A stretch of 64,000 bases of DNA, from positions 26,852,934-26,916,933 of the forward strand of contig NC_063151.1 in assembly GCF_020921035.1 (NCBI RefSeq). The letters run 5' to 3'. How positions within the stretch are numbered: the stretch's first letter is position 1; each line of letters starts with the position of its first letter. This DNA comes from Rhodamnia argentea. Lineage: Eukaryota > Streptophyta > Magnoliopsida > Myrtales > Myrtaceae. The notes below the pieces were generated by a model. The model saw nothing but the letters and a program-made list of their open reading frames with translations, made no database searches and had not been told where the DNA came from. Shown in pieces: positions 60,347-64,000 of this stretch. Both the position numbers and the translations under genes were made by a program.

Positions 60347-63300
60347 ACACCCACACACAAACACACATGTTGGTTTCTGCCATGAATGTGGCTAACAGTT
60401 TTGTTTTGCTTTGCTGGTTTATTCTTCGTGTTCGTTTGACCTGGTCTGGTGGTGAAATGGACAAACCGGTTTCATGGGATTCTCAGATCCAAATGGTCAG
60501 TTCCTCTCTATCTCTCTCTCTCATGATTTGCTTATTTTCTTGATTTCTTCCCCCTAATTACTTAAACTTGCTTCTTGATGTTAACTCATTGTCTTATCAT
60601 ACCAAACCACCCAATTAATTTTTTATTTTTCTGTTCCCCTGCTACTTACCATTAATATTTGTACAAGTTGAGAATTTAACAGATGCAGCAGCAGCCAATT
60701 CTCTTTATTTCTTAAAATGCTTCAGTATTTTTTTCTGTCACGCTCGTAAAGGCCATATTTGTTGTTTACCTCGACGTTGTCGGTTTTTAAATCTTGGGAG
60801 ATTACCTGTTAATCTTAAAGCGGTGAATATATTTATCTTGTGGGATTAGGAGGACCAGAGAGACCTCAGAATGTTGATTTTGACTGTGTAAACTATAGTA
60901 TGCTTGACTGGTAGCTTTACATCACTCATTTACTACGGTTAAATTATGTGGAAATGGCCTGCTAAAGTTAAACCCAAATGGACACATTGCACTGCAGGGC
61001 CAATGCTTTACAAGGGCATATACCATCTGTTCTACCAATACAACCCGAAAGCCGCGGTGTGGGGCAACATCATCTGGGCCCATTCCACATCGACGGACCT
61101 CGTGAACTGGACCCCACACGTCCCCGCCATCTTCCCGTCTCAGGAGTCCGACATCAACGGCTGCTGGTCTGGCTCGGCCACCATCCTCCCGGGGTACAAA
61201 CCGGCCATCCTCTACACCGGGATTAACCCCCAGAACCAGCAGGTCCAAAACTTGGCAGTGCCCAAGAATTTATCAGACCCGTATCTGATCGAGTGGGTGA
61301 AATCACCCCACAATCCTCTGATGGCACCCACAGCCATGAACCAGATTAACGCAAGCTCATTCAGAGACCCCACCACTGCTTGGGTGGGCCCTGATGGGAG
61401 GTGGAGGGTGATCATCGGGAACAAACGAGACAGGGGGCGGAAGGGAAGGGCCATTCTGTACAGAAGCAAGGACTTTGTTCGCTGGACCAAGGCTCAACAC
61501 CCACTTCACTCTGCTAAGAACACTGGGATGTGGGAGTGCCCGGATTTTTTCCCAGTCTCTGCTCAAGTGCCCCTTGGCTTGGACACCTCCATTAATGGGC
61601 CAAACGTTAAGCATGTGCTCAAGGTGAGCTTGGACGACAAGAAGCACGAATACTACACTGTCGGGACTTATAACTCCACCACGGATAGGTATGTTCCCGA
61701 CAAGGGATCCGTAGATAGTGATTCGGGGTTGAGATACGATTACGGCAAGTTTTATGCTTCCAAGACCTTCTTCGACAGCAAGACCAACCGGCGGATCTTG
61801 TGGGGTTGGATCAATGAGTCGTCTAGCGAGGACGATGACATCAAGAAAGGATGGTCCGGGATCCAGGTCAACATTTTTATTCCTATTAATATAACTATTG
61901 TAAAAGATGAGCTACTGCGACAAATTCAAATCCTAGATTCACTTAAATTAGGCGAAATTGAGATTATTATGTTTGGTGGCCTATGCAAGTGTTGATGGTC
62001 AGGAATGATTGTTTGGCAGGCAATTCCAAGGACCATTTGGCTGGACAAATCTGGAAAACAGTTAGTGCAATGGCCGATACTGGAAATAGAGAAGCTACAT
62101 AACAGCCAAGTTGTTTTGCCCAACAAATTGATTAAGGGAGGTACAGTTCTTGAAGTGTCTGGTGTAACAGCTGCACAGGTGAGCTTTTCTGCTCACGTTT
62201 CCGTCAGGCATGATGATAGGTTTCATTTGAGCCACAAGCCACCCACAACTCTAAACTCTTCTCCTTTTAATTTTCGGTAACCGATAAGTGGGCGGTGATT
62301 ACTCTATAGGCTTCATCTTCATTGGTTTTCTTCGTTTTACTTTGACAACCTCAAAGATTTTCTTCAAGATTACAACTTACCTATGGCTATGGCTATCGGA
62401 CAGTTTTTCGGGGCCTGTGACAATTACTGAATCCGCACTCATTGCCTTGATAACATAAGTTAGCAAACACTGAATTACTTCACACATGAATGAAATAACT
62501 TCCACATTAAGAAAAATTCCTTTCACGGGAATGTCATCCCGTGCTTCTTGACACCACACTATAGGCGGACCCGACTCTTTTGCTAACCTAACCCCCCTGT
62601 TCTAGAATGCTAAAATGGGTATGATCCCTGCAATCTCCTTTTTCATTGCAGGCAGATGTGGAGGTCTTATTTGAAGTAAAAGGGCTCGAGAAGGCAGAAG
62701 TGTTCGACCCAACGTGGACCAACCCGCAAATGCTGTGTAGCCAAAAGGGTGCTTCAGTTAAAGGTAGCCTCGGACCATTTGGATTGCTGGTCATGGCGTC
62801 AAAAGGATTGGAAGAATACACAGCAGTGTTCTTCAGAATTTTCAAAGGCCAGAACAAATATGTTGTCCTCATGTGTAGTGACCAGAGCAGGTCCAACCTC
62901 CCTCTCTTTATTTTCTTTCTTTATCTCAAGGGCACATATTCCACCCACCAATCCCCAGAGAGTTTCTGATTTTTGGCCCTCTGTATATCTATTTTCAGAT
63001 CTTCCCTTAACAATAGCAATGATAAGACCACTTATGGAGCACTCCTGGATGTGGACCCTCTGCACGAGAAGCTGTCGTTGAGGACCTTGGTGAGTTCATT
63101 TAATAGACATGAACAAGACTTCACATGTGTCTGATCTAGACTTGGAAATTCTTTCTGCATATCTAATCTGGTCAATCTGTGCATTATATACATAAACTAA
63201 TGGATCATCATAAGCGGCAAGTTGTAAAGTGTAACCCCATAGTGCTGATGTCCATCAAAAGCTTTCGTTCAGATTCCCACCGACTAAATTTAGCCAGATT

Positions 63301-63832
63301 CAGCATCTTTTTAAGTTTTCGACCTTTTGATTTGTCCCAACTCTGCATGTGGAAGCTTACTCATACCTATAAATGTCTCCATCTCCTTGCACTATTCTAT
63401 GTTTAGTAGGTGTTGTCGCTTGTCATGCCAATTTGGTATGATTCTCCCTCTTCGGCATGCTTTAAAAGCTTAAATGTTTCTCGAACCATCCTCCATTTTC
63501 GGCCAAACCCATTTCATTTAGGCGCTCACTTTGTTGCACCCAATAAAGGAAACAAAGATGACAATTCAGCGGCAAGAAGCCACGTTTCCGAATCCTAAGC
63601 TATCGGAACTCATGATTAATTTGCTTTGACTATCTTCCTTTGCCTTCAACAGATAGATCATTCTATAGTGGAGAGTTTTGGTGGTGGAGGGAAGAGTTGC
63701 ATCACAGCTAGGGTTTACCCTGTATTGGCTGTGGAAGATGGAACCCACCTGCATGTCTTCAACAACGGGACTCAGAGTGTCGAAGTGCTGACGTTAAGTG
63801 CATGGAGCATGAAGAAGGCTAAGATCAATTGA
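60084..63832 (+). CDS. Cell-wall-type acid invertase (beta-fructofuranosidase, GH32), copy 2, seven exons
   Basis: Exons: 60084-60288, 60487-60495, 60998-61866, 62020-62178, 62652-62890, 62999-63089 and 63653-63832. They join to 1752 nt (583 residues) with no stop. A signal peptide covers about residues 1-34, so the enzyme is secreted. The GH32 motifs are complete: WINDPNG (nucleophile Asp69), the aromatic-zone Trp93 (VWGN) and [19 protein letters not shown] (Asp195) and MWECPD (acid/base Glu251). Pro in WECPD marks the cell-wall type. Asp284 and Lys287 (SLDDKK) match the Asp/Lys pair that, as I recall, favours sucrose over fructans. It should hydrolyse apoplastic sucrose to glucose and fructose, feeding sink tissues. 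The C-terminal beta-sandwich spans exons 4-7. A fructan exohydrolase activity cannot be fully excluded by sequence. Confidence 0.93.
60297..60342. repeat. (CT)n microsatellite in intron 1 of invertase copy 2
   Basis: CT run at the same position as in copy 1, followed by a CA-rich tract. It is longer here (about 46 versus 36 bases). Confidence 0.9.
60487..60495 (+). other. 9-bp mini-exon (copy 2)
   Basis: ATCCAAATG between AG and GT, identical to the copy 1 mini-exon. It encodes most of the Asp-Pro-Asn-Gly catalytic motif. Confidence 0.9.
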
Positions 63833-64000
63833 CCCCATCTGTTGAATTAAATGAAGGAAATGACGCATGAAGGAGATTTTTTATGGTTGAAGGAAGAAGT
63901 GAGGGAAATAAAATTGTTTGCTTGTTCAGTTATCAAATAACAAATTTGAAACGAGGGTTACTACTGAAACAAGAATAATCAGAGATTTCAAATGTTCCCT
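63833..64000. other. 3' flank of invertase copy 2
   Basis: Contains AATAAAATTG at about 63919, a possible polyadenylation signal. Unlike the two other invertase copies, no hydrolase fragment follows within the window. Confidence 0.4.

Noticed and set aside
61670..61690. Asn in TYN of copy 2 as loss of the substrate-specificity Asp
   Set aside because: Counting from Glu of WECPD shows that the specificity Asp is in SLDD, which is intact; the TYN position is a different residue.
1..64000. LTR retrotransposons, tRNA genes, CRISPR arrays, viral insertions
   Set aside because: I saw no reverse transcriptase or integrase motifs, no paired long direct repeats with primer sites, no convincing tRNA arms and no spacer arrays. 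Scanning by eye could miss a tRNA gene.

Overview
The window is nuclear DNA from a flowering plant. It has split genes with GT-AG introns and (CT)n/(GA)n microsatellites in UTRs and introns. Many AT-rich foldback (MITE-like) elements and hAT transposon remnants lie between genes. The gene set (HOTHEAD-type oxidoreductase, LEA_2/NHL protein, mitochondrial chaperonin, plant MED9, acid invertase with a 9-bp mini-exon) is angiosperm. A eudicot, possibly Myrtaceae, seems likely from the repeats, but this is only an impression. I saw no intact autonomous transposon, no LTR element, no CRISPR array, no rRNA gene and no convincing tRNA gene.

Layout. 1-8.8 kb: gene-free, with at least five foldback or dispersed repeats. 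8.87-13.69 kb (+): six-exon HOTHEAD-like GMC oxidoreductase. 15.9-16.66 kb (+): single-exon LEA_2/NHL membrane protein. 17.84-24.48 kb (+): 18-exon mitochondrial chaperonin CPN60 of the HSP60-3A type. 25.59-27.69 kb (-): Mediator subunit MED9, five exons. 29.24-33.80 kb (-): twelve-exon metallo-beta-lactamase-fold hydrolase. 36.15-39.70 kb (+): cell-wall-type acid invertase copy 1, with a one-base frameshift and a substituted active-site tryptophan. 39.7-43 kb: wreckage of another invertase copy, with nested insertions and two stray fragments of hydrolase exon 2. 43-60 kb: repeat-rich DNA, with a minisatellite, hAT pieces and divergent tandem copies of a block that also exists upstream of invertase copy 1. 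60.08-63.83 kb (+): invertase copy 2, which looks intact.

I joined exons by hand. In every gene model the reading phase closes across all splice sites, which is the main support for the coordinates.

The most informative story is structural. A unit running from hydrolase exon 2 through its 5' end, the intergenic spacer and an invertase appears to have been tandemly duplicated. The oldest invertase is now fragments, the upstream one is probably a recent pseudogene, and the downstream one is the likely functional secreted sucrose hydrolase. From memory, the gene content matches Arabidopsis chromosome 3 (cell wall invertases, metallo-hydrolase and HSP60-3A close together) and chromosome 1 (MED9 near a cell wall invertase). 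If so, this is an old syntenic block. I did not find a new molecular system.
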